Assembly: GCA_029204225.1 (NCBI GenBank)
Contig: CM055100.1
Coordinates: forward strand, 49,957,083 to 50,021,082
From: Diphasiastrum complanatum
Taxonomy: Eukaryota; Streptophyta; Lycopodiopsida; Lycopodiales; Lycopodiaceae
Direction of reading: 5' to 3'
Length of the DNA stretch: 64,000 nucleotides
The notes under the pieces: model-generated
What the model saw: the letters and a program-made list of their open reading frames with translations, nothing else
Database searches by the model: none
What the model was told of the DNA's origin: nothing
Translations under genes and position numbers: made by a program
Part shown: positions 22,301-33,633 of the stretch, one piece after another
How positions within the stretch are numbered: the stretch's first letter is position 1
Layout of the letters: every line of letters starts with the position of its first letter

Positions 22301-23913
22301 ATAAACTCGTCATTTGTGTGTATTTTATATAATGTTAATTGAAGACTTCAATTTTGTAATGTTCTATAATGCATTGAACATGTATTTTGTTATTGGAACT
22401 TCATCCAATTTTAAAATGATATAATTGGCATGGAATATGTAACATCATTACAATGTTTCATGTCTTGGTGATTATAATAATTGGGAATCATTGAATCATA
22501 AATTATAAATGAAAACATATTTTAACTGTTTATAGTTGACAACTAACTTTATTATATTTAAATGTATTGACGTCTTTTAAGTACCAATATTTTTTGGAAT
22601 TGTTTGGGTTTTTTTTAAATATGTTATAATCATTTGAGCCACATGAAGCAAATAAATCTATATAGAATGATTCTAAATTATTTGCAATCTTTTTGTCACA
22701 AGAAGTATAAATTGTAGATACAATAAAATTATTTTTAAAATGAATATATAGAGATGCATCTGCCAACATTTTTGAAAGAGGGTTCTTATAGTGTTGATGA
22801 TATCTTTTCGTCAGTGATGTTGTTTGTCCAATGTAATTTTTTTTTGTTTTTGATGCATTCTAATTTGTAGATGTGAATATTCTTCATGCTCTTTTTGGTG
22901 GAGGTGTGTTTTCTTGCATTCAAACAATTTATCTAATGTGTTTTTTTGTAAAATTGCATAGTTAAATTTTCAAAAATGAAATAGATAAATAGAGTTTGAT
23001 ATACCCTTATAGCAGTTGATGCTACATCTTTTTCTGTAATAACCTGAAAATCGTGCAATAAAGTTAAGTTGAAAATTATTTTCATATTTCATAATAGATA
23101 TATAAAAAGAAATATTCGTTATACTTTATGTTCTTGTATATGATGGGGAGACTCAAATAGATGTGTTATTGTAGAATTGACGATTTGTATTACAGAAGAA
23201 AATGTGATTGGTCCACTTGTCAATTTGTTTTCACATTGATGCATATGACCAAAGGCTTTAAAAAGATCAGTTGCAATTGTGTCAGATTGTGCACGAGTTA
23301 TTTCATTCCACTCATTGATAAGAATGTTGCATCCAAAATACAAACTGTGTAGTAGGATTTGTTTATATTTGATTCAAAATAGCGAATTGTTGCAGAATTC
23401 CTATGTATTATTTTGGAAATAGTGATTTGAAATTTTTTAAATAACTGGATAAGAAATCCTGCAACAAAGTAATTGTAAATAATCGTTTAAACAATAAAAA
23501 ATAGGTATTGATTACTAAAAAAAAGCAAATATTCTTGTTTTAAAGATAGTTATCTCCAATTGCCGTTCATGTATTCGTCGGGTTCTTCCACATGTATTGA
23601 TGAGGAACATTTGTTTTGTTAATGGATATGTCATTGTTGTCGTCGTCGTTGTTGCGATGTTGTCAGTTGTTGCTTCTTCTTTTAGTTTTTTGAGTAGCTA
23701 TTTTTTGTAAAATTAGACAAGCTATGATTTGTCAAATTAGACATGTTTTATAATAAATATTTGATAAAAGAAAAAAAAATCTTTTGATTTAATTAACGTT
23801 GTTTAAATTCATGCAAATAAAATTTACAAATAAAGAGATAGTACCTCAATTGCTGTCGACATATTGTGAATTGATGATCAACTTATTTTGCAAAAATGGT
23901 TCTAAGATTATAT
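22301..23913. other. AT-rich spacer, possible 3' part of the Helitron-like element
   Basis: Strongly AT-rich. Short minus-strand open frames occur at 22530-22769 and 23119-23343; I do not recognise them. They could belong to the minus-strand Helitron-like element to the right, but no domain supports that. Confidence 0.3.
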
Positions 23914-26150
23914 TTATCGAGAACATGGTGTGTATTTTGGAAGTGGAATAAGTTGAAAATGTAACTGAGTAATTTTATTTATGATGAAAATATCTTTTCT
24001 TTTTGTTACTCTTGAGAGCATGACATATGTCAATGCAGGGTAGAAGTTTTTCTTTATGTTTAAGATTGTTGTATTTTTTATTGTCACATCTTGGAATTTG
24101 TGAGCTGTCATTGCATACGCTAGAGAGAAGAAATGTTGACTTGTAGTAGATATGTGTATTGTATCTTACTTTTGCAAAATTTGACCTAGTCACAAGAATG
24201 TGTATTCATATTTTCAATTTTTACTTTTATTGATTTCATTGTCGCTAATTGTTCTTTGATATCCATGCAACAAAATTTATATGCTAGATATTTAATAAAC
24301 ATTGTTTTTTCGCTATTAGGAGTTCCTGATATGATGAAGATTCCGGATGTTTGTATTGTCAACATGTTATAGACATGCGTTTGTTCTTGTGTCAAGTTAG
24401 ATATTTTTAAATTTTCAAGTTCGTGTGCCGTTTGTAAAATTTGAATGGTATCAGAACTCAAAACTATAGATTTCACGTGATGTTCATCATTTATCAATAT
24501 TTTCCCTTCAAGTGTTTTTTTTTTTTGGAGCAATATGTTTACAATTTGTAGTCTTTGTTCATGATTGATTAGTTGTCTATTTGTATATTCAGCTATATAT
24601 TTCATATATTGTTGAAGAAAAATATGGAAATTTATATTTGCAACCTACTTTTTTGTTTTTTGACAAATATAAGGTGCATGACTTTCTATAAAAATGTATT
24701 TGTTGTCGTTGCACAAGTTGATAGAGTTTTTTTTTCTATGAGTCTCAATCGGTTCTATGAAGTTTTCAATGTGCTGGATTTCATTTCATCGCATATCGGT
24801 TGTTTCATCATATGTCAAGGTTAGAAAAAAAATGTGGTAGTCCCGAATATTCCACCATGGATAGTAAGTCATTGAAGTTTCATCGATGCCAAGATGGAGT
24901 TTTAGGTATTTTTGGTCCAAGACTGTATTTTAAGACATGTTTGAAGATGTCTTGCTCATTTGCTCTTTGATTTTTCGACATGTGTTCAATGATGTCTTTT
25001 CTAGAACTATAGATTGTGTGGTGGAGGATAAGGGAATCGCTTGTCTAATTTGTTACATAATCAATAGATATGGAGTGAAAATTGAAAAAAATGAGCCAAC
25101 TCTCATCTTAATGTAATCCAAAAAAATCATTTCACCATCATAAAAGCCATGGCCAAATGGAAACAAGAAAGGAAATAACGTTGATTCCAAAGTAATTATT
25201 TTGTCGTTGTCTTGGTTTATTGGTAATGCTTCGATATTGGTTGTAAATTGTATTGAGGGTTTATGTAGATTTCCTTTGCTACGTAATTGGAGGTTCGAGT
25301 ATTGGTAGATGTTAATTTTTGAGTGTTTTTGGCTAGGTGGTGGTTGTGTGATGTCTTCCAAAATAACATAGTTGTGAATCATTGGATTTGTTTGCATTGT
25401 TTCGAAAGTTGATTCAAGTCAATCTTTATCAAGAAAATCTTTCATTGTGTTCGCAGATACCAAACACAAACCATTTTGACCAAGTTTCGTTTCATAAAAA
25501 GTAAGGATCTTTTGTATGATTGGATTGTTTAAAAGATTGTGGTTGAGTAACGCTTTTATAATATTTGTTGTTTCTATAGTATTTCTAGATTTTTTTTGGT
25601 TGATATCAAAACAATTTAGTATTTTCAAATATTGACCGTTTTCCAATTGTTCCTTGTAACTAGCTTGTCACTCTACGTGTTGTTTTCAATCGATACATCG
25701 ATTAAAGATAAAATTTGTAGTTCAATGAGATGAAGTTGCAAGATTGACCTTGTATAACTAGGAGATAGAAATACTAAGTACTTTATTCAATAAATATTTT
25801 TTTCGCACATCATGTAAACAAACCATCGGTTTGAATTTTCTTGGTCGGTTGTGTATTTGGACAAAATAGTATTAGCAATGGAATACAGGGGTATTTCATT
25901 TATGTCTTTTGAGACAATCATATTTTTGTTAGTTGGTTGAAATGTGGATGCTCCACATGATAGCAACGTTTCATATTAGTGACTATTTTATTGCATAAGG
26001 CAATCCATTGAGATTCCAATGTAGTTATTTCAAACCATGTGTTTGAATAGGGTCAAAATTCATTTTTGCATTTTATATGGGTTTGACGTCTAGCAAAGGC
26101 TCGTCTATTTCTTCTATTCATTTTAAGTTCAACTATTTATTATATTTATT
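23914..26150 (-). pseudogene. Helitron-like Rep/PIF1 helicase, decayed
   Basis: Reading the minus strand from 26150: a broken N-terminal region (RRNRRAFARRQTHI, then WFVYMMCEKNIYWIKYLVFL); a Helitron-like N-terminal domain with TLFPFLFPFGHGFYDGEMIF (25053-25397); a remnant of the GLPHFFLTLTYDE block near 24820-24870; and a PIF1-type helicase start, LTQEQTHVYNMLTIQ..GIFIISGTPNSEKT (24186-24605), whose Walker A has lost the usual glycine. The last piece is the PIF1 C-terminal motif MTAHKFQDVTIKN..YVMLSRVTKRKDIFII (23914-24111). Several hundred helicase residues between the last two pieces are missing, and stops and frameshifts abound. Helitrons transpose by rolling-circle replication. Ends (TC..CTRR, hairpin) were not identified. 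Confidence 0.65.
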
Positions 26151-26480
26151 AGTTGAATTTTGAATGAGGATCACCTCTTGGTTTTTGAAATTTTACGTGG
26201 GAGGAAAGAACAACAGACATTAGCTGCTTGGAGTGCAAAGTCCAAGTACTTCTTTTGTCTCTTGGCCTTGCCCAACAATTTAGCCAATTAATAAGCAAGA
26301 TTTGAAATCTTGTCCTTTTTATTTTCTCATTTGCTACCCATGGTTTCTAGGCAATCTAAAATGGATGTATATCAACCCTCACCCTCTTATCTAATTGCTA
26401 AGCAAGTGTTTCTAGGCAATCTAAAATGTTTCATGCTAATTTGCTGGAAAAGTGTTTCTAGAAGCCAGTCTATCAGTTGA
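26151..26480. other. spacer with short direct repeats
   Basis: The phrase TTTCTAGGCAATCTAAAATG occurs near 26345 and again near 26409. No gene seen. Confidence 0.4.
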
Positions 26481-26690
26481 AAACCACCCTTATATCATCA
26501 CATTGTAGCTTGAATTGATCTAGATGATCTCTGTGTCAGCCCTTTATATTGGTACAAATTCTATCTGTTTGTTTACTATGTGCAATAAAACCACCCTTAC
26601 ACCATCACATTGTAGCTTGAATTGAACTAGATGATCTCTGTGTCAGCCTTTTACAATGGTATGATTTCTACTTGTTTGTTTAGTATATGC
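26481..26690. repeat. 107-bp tandem duplication
   Basis: The unit beginning AAACCACCCTTA(T/C)A(T/C)CATC starts at 26481 and again at 26588. It includes TTGTAGCTTGAATTGA and CTAGATGATCTCTGTGTCAG in both copies. About 90% identical by eye. Confidence 0.85.
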
Positions 26691-26709
26691 AAACATACTA
26701 AACAAACAA
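26672..26709. repeat. 15-bp perfect inverted repeat (hairpin)
   Basis: TTGTTTGTTTAGTAT (26672-26686) and its exact reverse complement (26695-26709) are separated by 8 bases. It overlaps the end of the 107-bp tandem duplication. Confidence 0.9.
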
Positions 26710-26855
26710 CTATGTTGTGCAAACATGGTTGAAGACATAACCACACATTGACTTTTTTTGAAAGAAAATAGACGATCTAGAAAGAATGCTATACTAGAAA
26801 TAATAACTCATACAGTGAGCTAAATACATTGCAATATTACCTACAATGTCTCATT

Positions 26856-26857
<2 letters not shown>

Positions 26858-26899
<42 letters not shown>
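26858..26899. repeat. (AC)n microsatellite, about 21 units
   Basis: Uninterrupted ACACAC run of 42 bases, followed by TATATATG. Confidence 0.97.
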
Positions 26900-26903
<4 letters not shown>

Positions 26904-27379
26904 GTTATATTCTGGCTACAATCCTTTTCCACCAAGAAAAGGCCAACCATTTAGTCAAACGTAGATGATTGAGTTGGGGTGCATTGAGAATATCAAGTTC
27001 CTAGTAGCGCCTTTAATAGGAACTTGGCAGTTGCTAGCAGGAAGAAGCGGCTACATGCTAGGCATTGGATTGTACCTTCCTTTACCCAATAGGTCAATAC
27101 GTTTCAATAATAATAAAAACTATTATTGTTTGACATACAGAACAACTTCAATTCTGTTATTCTAGAAACGTATCGTAATACTCAAAGAAACAATTTTGAA
27201 AACACGTATTAAGCTTTCAAATAGATTCTACCGAAATACTCTCTTAATATTTAAAAACAATTTTGAAAACATGTATTGAGCTTTTAAAACAGATTCTACT
27301 GAATCTTTGCATAGAATCTCATATTTTTATCCTCGCATGCATATAGGAACTTCAAAACAATCGTAATTTTATGATGTCT

Positions 27380-27383
<4 letters not shown>

Positions 27384-27472
<89 letters not shown>
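27384..27472. repeat. (CT)n microsatellite, about 44 units
   Basis: Uninterrupted CT run of about 88 bases. On the other strand it reads as an Arg-Glu alternation in one frame, which is an artefact of the repeat and not a protein. Confidence 0.97.
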
Positions 27473-27474
<2 letters not shown>

Positions 27475-29500
27475 GAATCTTACTCAATGATATTTTGTCG
27501 GGTTATTTACGCTTTGTCGAGCGAATGCTAAGTCATCTTAACACACAAAAAAAACTTTACGCCAGAAAAGAGTTTCTTTTCAAATTCAAAAAACTTCTCA
27601 ATGGGCTTTGCCTCCATTTTCAACGGTTAGGATATGCCCTATCATATCCAATGAACGAGAACACTCACCTCTTCCACAAGTTAGGTTGGTGAAAGAGAAA
27701 GGCAAATGATATGTGAAAGAGTACCACTGCTACAGTGTTATCACACTTCCTCCTTCTCCTCATCCCTCTCTTTATGTTGGCTTATGCTTTGTAGCACCCA
27801 TCTACAAGCAGACGATCATCATCATTACTCATTATTGTATGATACATTCTTGTTTTCATTATTGGTTGATAGTTTCATGGCTTGTTTTGGGTTTTCATAC
27901 TAATAGAATGATAAAGGGTGGGCGATGGATCGCGATCCACCAACTACTTTGATTGGTATTTGAGAATGAAGCATTGCATACTCTTATGGCATAAACACTT
28001 TGGCTTTTAATCGCGCTTCTACTGCTCTTTATAGAAGATGTATCTACGTACACATAATGGTTGGTTTCATGTGGTATGAACCACGTTTATTAGCAAACGG
28101 TACACATGATGGTAGTGCGCTGATAGCGCTTGATGCATTTGTTGTCTGCGGATAGAAGCTATGATAAAAGTAGCTTGCATGGCTTCTAAAACCATATGTG
28201 CCATCACTGGAACAGCGTTGAGCTTGTCTCTCACAGATAATTTGATTACATACACTATTGACACATATAGTAATCAATGCTCTCACTTCCGTCACTGTCT
28301 GGACAACGTTGAAGACATTGCAACACATTATACTGATCGTCTTCTTGACGAATGTAGGTGCATCATCGCTGTAGATAGCGGGCTACTGAAACATAAGCAT
28401 ACGCTTACTCATTTCTTGCTTTCACTTTGTCATACTTTTCAAAGAAATATATGAAGAATGTTATGTCTCTTCATTCTCAACATTTACTAAGACTATAGAA
28501 TCACTCATTGATTTGCTCCTTGGATTCGAGGTGCACTATCACACAGGTATATACTTGGCAAGCTTCCTCTTAAATAGACTGAAAGATACATTATAGGAGT
28601 TCTCAGTATCAAAAAGACCCTTTAAGGAATGCCATGTAGGATATAGAAAAATATCAAAATAAAAATAACAATATTGTTTATTTGCTTGCCCCCACCACTC
28701 CCGAGGCCTCCCCAACTCCCAATGATCTAACCACAATGTCTATAGTCACAGTTAAGAACTGTAATTAGTTCGCAGTATAACTTGACTAAATTCAAAAAGA
28801 TTCCCTCCATTGGTTTCAAAAAGGGCAATATTTTCACTGGATCTAGAATATGACCGCCATCCCCAAATTCGAATTAGGAAAAATGGCAAAATGTTTACAT
28901 ATGCATTCCTTCCACGAGAATGGAAATATGGGTGCCATCCCCAATTATGAACGCCATCATCACATTGGAATGGAAATATGAGCGCCAACTACCTATTGGA
29001 ATGAAAAAATGAGCGGCATTTCCAAATTTGAATCAAGCATACAAGCATGGAGATTGGATTGATCGTATAGAGTATATAAGATAATCAAAGATGAGTATTT
29101 TGTTTTGCTTCATAGAATATGGTCATAGTACTTTGATGCAACTGATTACTCTATTGTTTTTTTTTATGATGACATTGTATCATCTACATGTGGATATCCC
29201 TATTGATTTGGCACCTTTGCAGTGCCAAAGAAGAGGAGGCAAAGGAATTCAAATATCTGCTGAGGATCATTCTCGTTACAGGGCAGAAGAAAAAAAAAAA
29301 CTTGGATTTGTGGATAGATGGAACATTATATCCACAAGATCCAAGCACTTTGACACATCTCACATTCTCCCCAATAACTCATTTAGTTACATAGATATGC
29401 AATGGGCATAGTGGATTACTAGGATATTGTGAAAGATTACAGAACCATGGAAAACAACTTTATCTTTTTAGAAGGTGAGTTAATTCGGATATCCTCTTAT
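27473..29500. other. spacer, no gene recognised
   Basis: Several short open frames, including a 97-codon plus-strand frame at 28161-28454, have no recognisable product. Degenerate repeats of ATGGAAATATG(A/G)GCGCCA..CC appear at about 28840-29030. Confidence 0.4.
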
Positions 29501-31640
29501 TGTCAAAATAGATATTGTCATCTCCAAAAGACGTTAGAAGAAAATGAACAACTTAAAAAATAATAATGAATCGTTACGAAGATAACAATCAATATCAAAT
29601 CAGAACTAGAGCAAATGCAATCAATCTTACAATCTATTCGTATTGAAAACTTACAATTATTGAAGGATGTGGAATTGGCAAAGAAGAAGGCTGAAAGTAA
29701 GAAGCGAAAGCAACAAAGTTGCAAGGATATTCAAACGCTTTCAAAAGGAGGTTATCGAAATAGAAGGATCTGTGCATTCAAGTAAGCATATTCTGATTTT
29801 TGTAGGTTGACATTTGGATTTAATTTGAGCTATGGTGATATTCTGTTAACTATCTGTTTTTTTTGCAGATTTGCATTAGTAGCTCCTCGGAATATTAAAG
29901 ACAATGCTTCACTAGACTATAGTTCAGGTGCTTATGATTTTGCAGGTATTAGCAAGGAAGCATATGCAATAATATTTAAACTACTTAGTGAAGCTTTTAA
30001 ACAAGTTCAAATTAGAAAAGTCCCAATCCCTAGGACATTAAACATAGGTATGCATAAGATCACTGGAACTCCATTTCATATTGAGGAGGTGTATGAAACT
30101 GATGGAAGATCAATATTCTATAATTCATCAAACAACTTATTTCTTGATCTAAATTACTTGCTGAGATACATCGTCACATTCTATGATATAACCTATGAAA
30201 AGGTAAATGGCAAAATAATCATAGTACTTAAGCTAGATGAGTAAGAAATTGTGAAAGGGCAGAAGATGGAGAGGGTTAGTATAACTCTCATGAATGGTGC
30301 TCTATCACAAACAGAGGACCAAGAAGATTTCAGATTCAGTGTCCAGTCAGAAAATGATATATGGTGGTTAGCAGCGTTTCAGGTAACTAGCCTCATTATT
30401 ACATTACATTCATTGAATAGTATTAATTCATTGTAAATTAAGTCTGATTAATTCTTTGGATTGGTGCTGAAGGAGGATCATGATATATTATCATGGATAT
30501 TCTCAAGGACATCTTATCCTAGGATCATCAAGGACCATATGGATGGAGGACTTCTCAATGTTCCAAGAGTTGGAGACTTCAATGTTGAATGGCACAAGTG
30601 ATTCGAAAACATTGAAATGTATGTATAATGTCTCTCACGGTGCTACATCAAAACACCCTTGTTTGTACTGCATGAAAATGGCAAAAGATGTTACTAGTAG
30701 TACAAGAATTACTAGACTTATATGCAGATCCAAATTGGAAGCCTGTGCTGTCTATCCCCTTGAAAAATATGCATGTTTGCACTCTTCATGCAGAAGTTAG
30801 ATTAATAGAAAAAATCATTATCTTTATATAGTTTTTGCTTGGAATACTAAGCCAGCATCATTAGCAAAGGAAACTATATCTCGATTAGAAGATGTTTTAT
30901 CAAAAGCAGGACTTCATAAGGGACATGTCAAAATTCAAAAAGATGAAAAGCTTTCAAGAAAGAATGGGAACATGCCAACTAAGCCAAGCATAGGAGGAGC
31001 AAAAGCACGTCATTTCCTATCAAATCATACTGGTAAGGCTTCTAATATTCAACACTTAGTCTGGACAGATATTATTGCTGCCACTTAGGACTTCGAGAAA
31101 GATGGCAAAACCAGAGTACTAAAAGTTGATGTATGGAAGAAGCTTGATAGTATGATTGCTATTTTAAGAAAAGATAAATACTCTGATATTGATAAGAAAG
31201 CTGTCCAAAGGACTTGTGTCAAGTTTGTTAATGCAATATCAAAAGCATGAGGAGCAGATCACATCACTCATTACATGGTTAGTATAAATTCTTCAAGATG
31301 CTTTCAATTTTTCATATATATTTAGATCCAAACATAAGACTAACATTATGATTTTGACATATGCAGCACATACTAAGAGATCATATAGCATTTTTTGCAA
31401 ACACATATGGAAGCTTGAGTGTATGGTCATCACAAGGGATGGAGAAGTCACATTGGCAAGCACGAGCAGTATTTCATCGAAATACACAACATGGAGGAAC
31501 CAATGAAAAACGAAACTACATTTGTCAATTGTTTCAGTGGTGCTACCGCAGAGTTCAGATTCAACATATAACAAAGTCCACACAATACAACAAGTTTAGA
31601 AAAATATGCAAGTTCATACAAGAAGAGAAAATTAGATGAT
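29500..31640 (+). pseudogene. multi-exon transposase-like gene relic, family not identified
   Basis: A decayed eukaryotic gene. Exon 1 (about 29600-29781) encodes a coiled coil (INIKSELEQMQSILQSIRIE) ending GGYRNRRICAFK. A GT-AG intron at 29782-29868 splices in frame to FALVAPRNIKDNASLDYS. The exon runs on past an in-frame TAA (30242-30244) to DIWWLAAFQ. Further blocks are DHDILSWIFSRTSYPRIIKD and VPRVGDFNVEWH (30477-30603), a CXXC block KCMYNVSHGATSKHPCLYC (about 30612-30670), PVLSIPLKNMHVCTLHAEVR (30735-30800), and, after another likely intron, HILRDHIAFFANTYGSLSVW with SSQGMEKSHWQARAVFHRN (31363-31480). The arrangement recalls uncharacterised transposase-like proteins I associate with cnidarians and some fungi, but I cannot name the family. 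At least four stops or frameshifts are present. Confidence 0.5.
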
Positions 31641-31772
31641 TGTTGAATAGAAGATCATCATTTTCATCAAATCATGACATGTTTAGAATTGCTTGCAAAT
31701 TCATTGAACAAGAGAGGAGAAATACTCAATGTAAATGTATTGATTGTATTATAACAAAATACAAAGTGTCCA

Positions 31773-33010
31773 CTATTCATCATCAACTTGTGTGTCAGAT
31801 TCTATGGCAGTATTGTCATGAAGAAATTCTCTGATAGAGTATGCATCTAATAGATGTGCATTATCCTTATTTCCACTAAGTTCAATATAAGTAGAATACA
31901 ATGAATAATGGGAGCTCCTTAAAGGAACATTCCCATCAGTCAAACCTAGAATGTTCAAAACATAAAATCTTTTGACAAAAATGATCTTATTTGTCTTAAC
32001 ACAAATTTATGTCCTCCTAGATAAAATGATAAAGCTTTAACTACCATTATAAGACTCTCCCCAACTAAGCTCAACTTGGAATGAGCAATACAGATATCAT
32101 TCTTCAAGAAATGCCTAAGATAGTGGCCAAGTTCACTATCCCTCTGGAACGAGGATGCATGTTGTCTGAAACCACCTCATCTCGCAGCAAAATCATCAAT
32201 TATGAGAGCATCCTGCAATAAGAAATATGTTAGAAAAAACACATTCAGTGGTTAAGAACATTCTAATGCAAGGAAGTTTAAACACTTACACATTCTTCAT
32301 CATCAACAGCAACAAGATCAAGATGATCAATGACCACCTACTGAAGTGGAATCATCAGTGAAATGCATTAATAATGGATGAGGGAAGCCCATCTGGGATT
32401 GAAATGTCGTGAATTCTTCATCAGATGGTCTGCCTCGCCCATCCTCAACAATATTTGATAAAGCCTTAGTCTATTCACCAGTCATAAGTCCCTCCTCATC
32501 AGCAAAATCAATTCCAACAACAAGGCCATCTGTTTCAAAATCTACAAAGTCAGAGAATTCGGAAATTGTGACGGATAATAAACACAAAACCTCATCTTCA
32601 CGATAGTTAAAAAATTGACATAAATCAGTTGTAGTAGAATATGCATCGTCATTTATATAATATACAGGCAAATTGAAAAGACATTTAGACTCCTCTATAG
32701 GGATCGATTAATTAGCAGATGTATTTTGGCCAATAAAAGAATCTCGGAGCACATCAGTATTTACATCAATAAAGTCACTTTTCTTATCAGGGGTGTCGAT
32801 TAGGAAGTGACTGATATCCTTAATAGATGACTGAACAGAGGATGATGCCATAGGAGGGTCAGCAAAAGAAACTTCCTCATCATCTGGGATCTGAACTAAT
32901 AGAAAAGGTATGAAACCACTCTGATATTCAACCAATTTACATTTCTTGTTGCAATAAGGACACATTGAACTGCTTTTGATCAAAGAATTTGGCAAACATT
33001 CTATCTAGTC
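31773..33010 (-). pseudogene. unrecognised minus-strand gene relic, exons and a GT-AG intron
   Basis: On the minus strand, protein-like reading continues through several open pieces: SSMCPYCNKKCKLVEYQSGF and FLLVQIPDDEEVSFADPP (32708-32995), an acidic segment YREDEVLCLLSVTISEFSDF (32471-32671), then GRPSDEEFTTFQSQMGFPHP ending FTDDSTS. A GT-AG intron (32341 down to 32213) joins in frame to DALIIDDFAAR, which continues through RQHASSFQRDSELGHYLRHF and LGGHKFVLRQIRSFLSKDF to LGLTDGNVPLRSSHYSLYST and the stop near 31773. In-frame stops and a frameshift near 31930-31950 show decay. No domain is recognised. It converges tail to tail with the plus-strand relic ending at 31640. Confidence 0.4.
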
Positions 33011-33633
33011 TATATCTAAAAGCTGGGAAGAAATAAACAAGACCAGTATAATGCATGTACTGGAGTGAACCTATGGAGATAACAGGCTTACTGAGTATAT
33101 CCCTGAATATTGATCTTCCTACCAAGCATCCTAGGAAGCAGACAGCCCCCAAGAGAGCTCCGAAGAAAGTAAAGAGGGTAGAAACCACAAAATCTGTGAA
33201 GCCTAACCCGAAACCAATTGTAGATAACGCTGCTCTTGATAATGTTGTAAATATAGCTACATCGATTTTGGATACTCCTACATTTCAGAGAAGCACAAAA
33301 ACAAGAAGGTAGATTTTCAATTTCAAAATTACATAAAACATCAAATGGAAAGTACCATTCGCTTTTGATATTAGGCATATAAGACCAAGCAAACACAATA
33401 TCATGGAAGGACTCATGTATAAGGCCAAAGATCTATAATAAAATGCGAGTGTGAAAGTGTCTCACATGAATAGTCTCAAACATCCTATTATAGTAGTGTA
33501 AATGTAGAAAGATCTTTGCCTTGTCCTTGTGTGTGCTGAGTTGTCGTCGATCCACCGTGTCCCTAGTAAGAGTTCTTCTATCCAAATCCTCGTCATCCCG
33601 CGAGCCAGTTAATCCCTGTAAAAGTTCAGTTTT
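33011..33633 (-). other. possible further coding pieces, unassigned
   Basis: The minus strand has a protein-like stretch, FHDIVFAWSYMPNIKSEWYF followed by PFDVLCNFEIENLPSCF (about 33310-33400), preceded by KIFLHLHYYNRMFETIHVRH across a stop. On the plus strand, 33055-33312 encodes a basic Pro/Lys-rich peptide (KHPRKQTAPKRAPKKVKRVE). Which strand, if either, is real cannot be decided here. Confidence 0.3.

Noticed and set aside
27296-27487. Minus-strand frame encoding a long Arg-Glu alternation
   Set aside because: It is only the translation of the CT microsatellite; no protein-like sequence flanks it.
28161-28454. 97-codon plus-strand frame
   Set aside because: Overlaps an equally long minus-strand frame, has no recognisable motif and no flanking gene structure.
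33055-33312. Plus-strand Lys/Pro-rich 85-codon frame as a small basic protein gene
   Set aside because: It lies opposite minus-strand protein-like sequence and has no promoter or exon context; strand cannot be decided.
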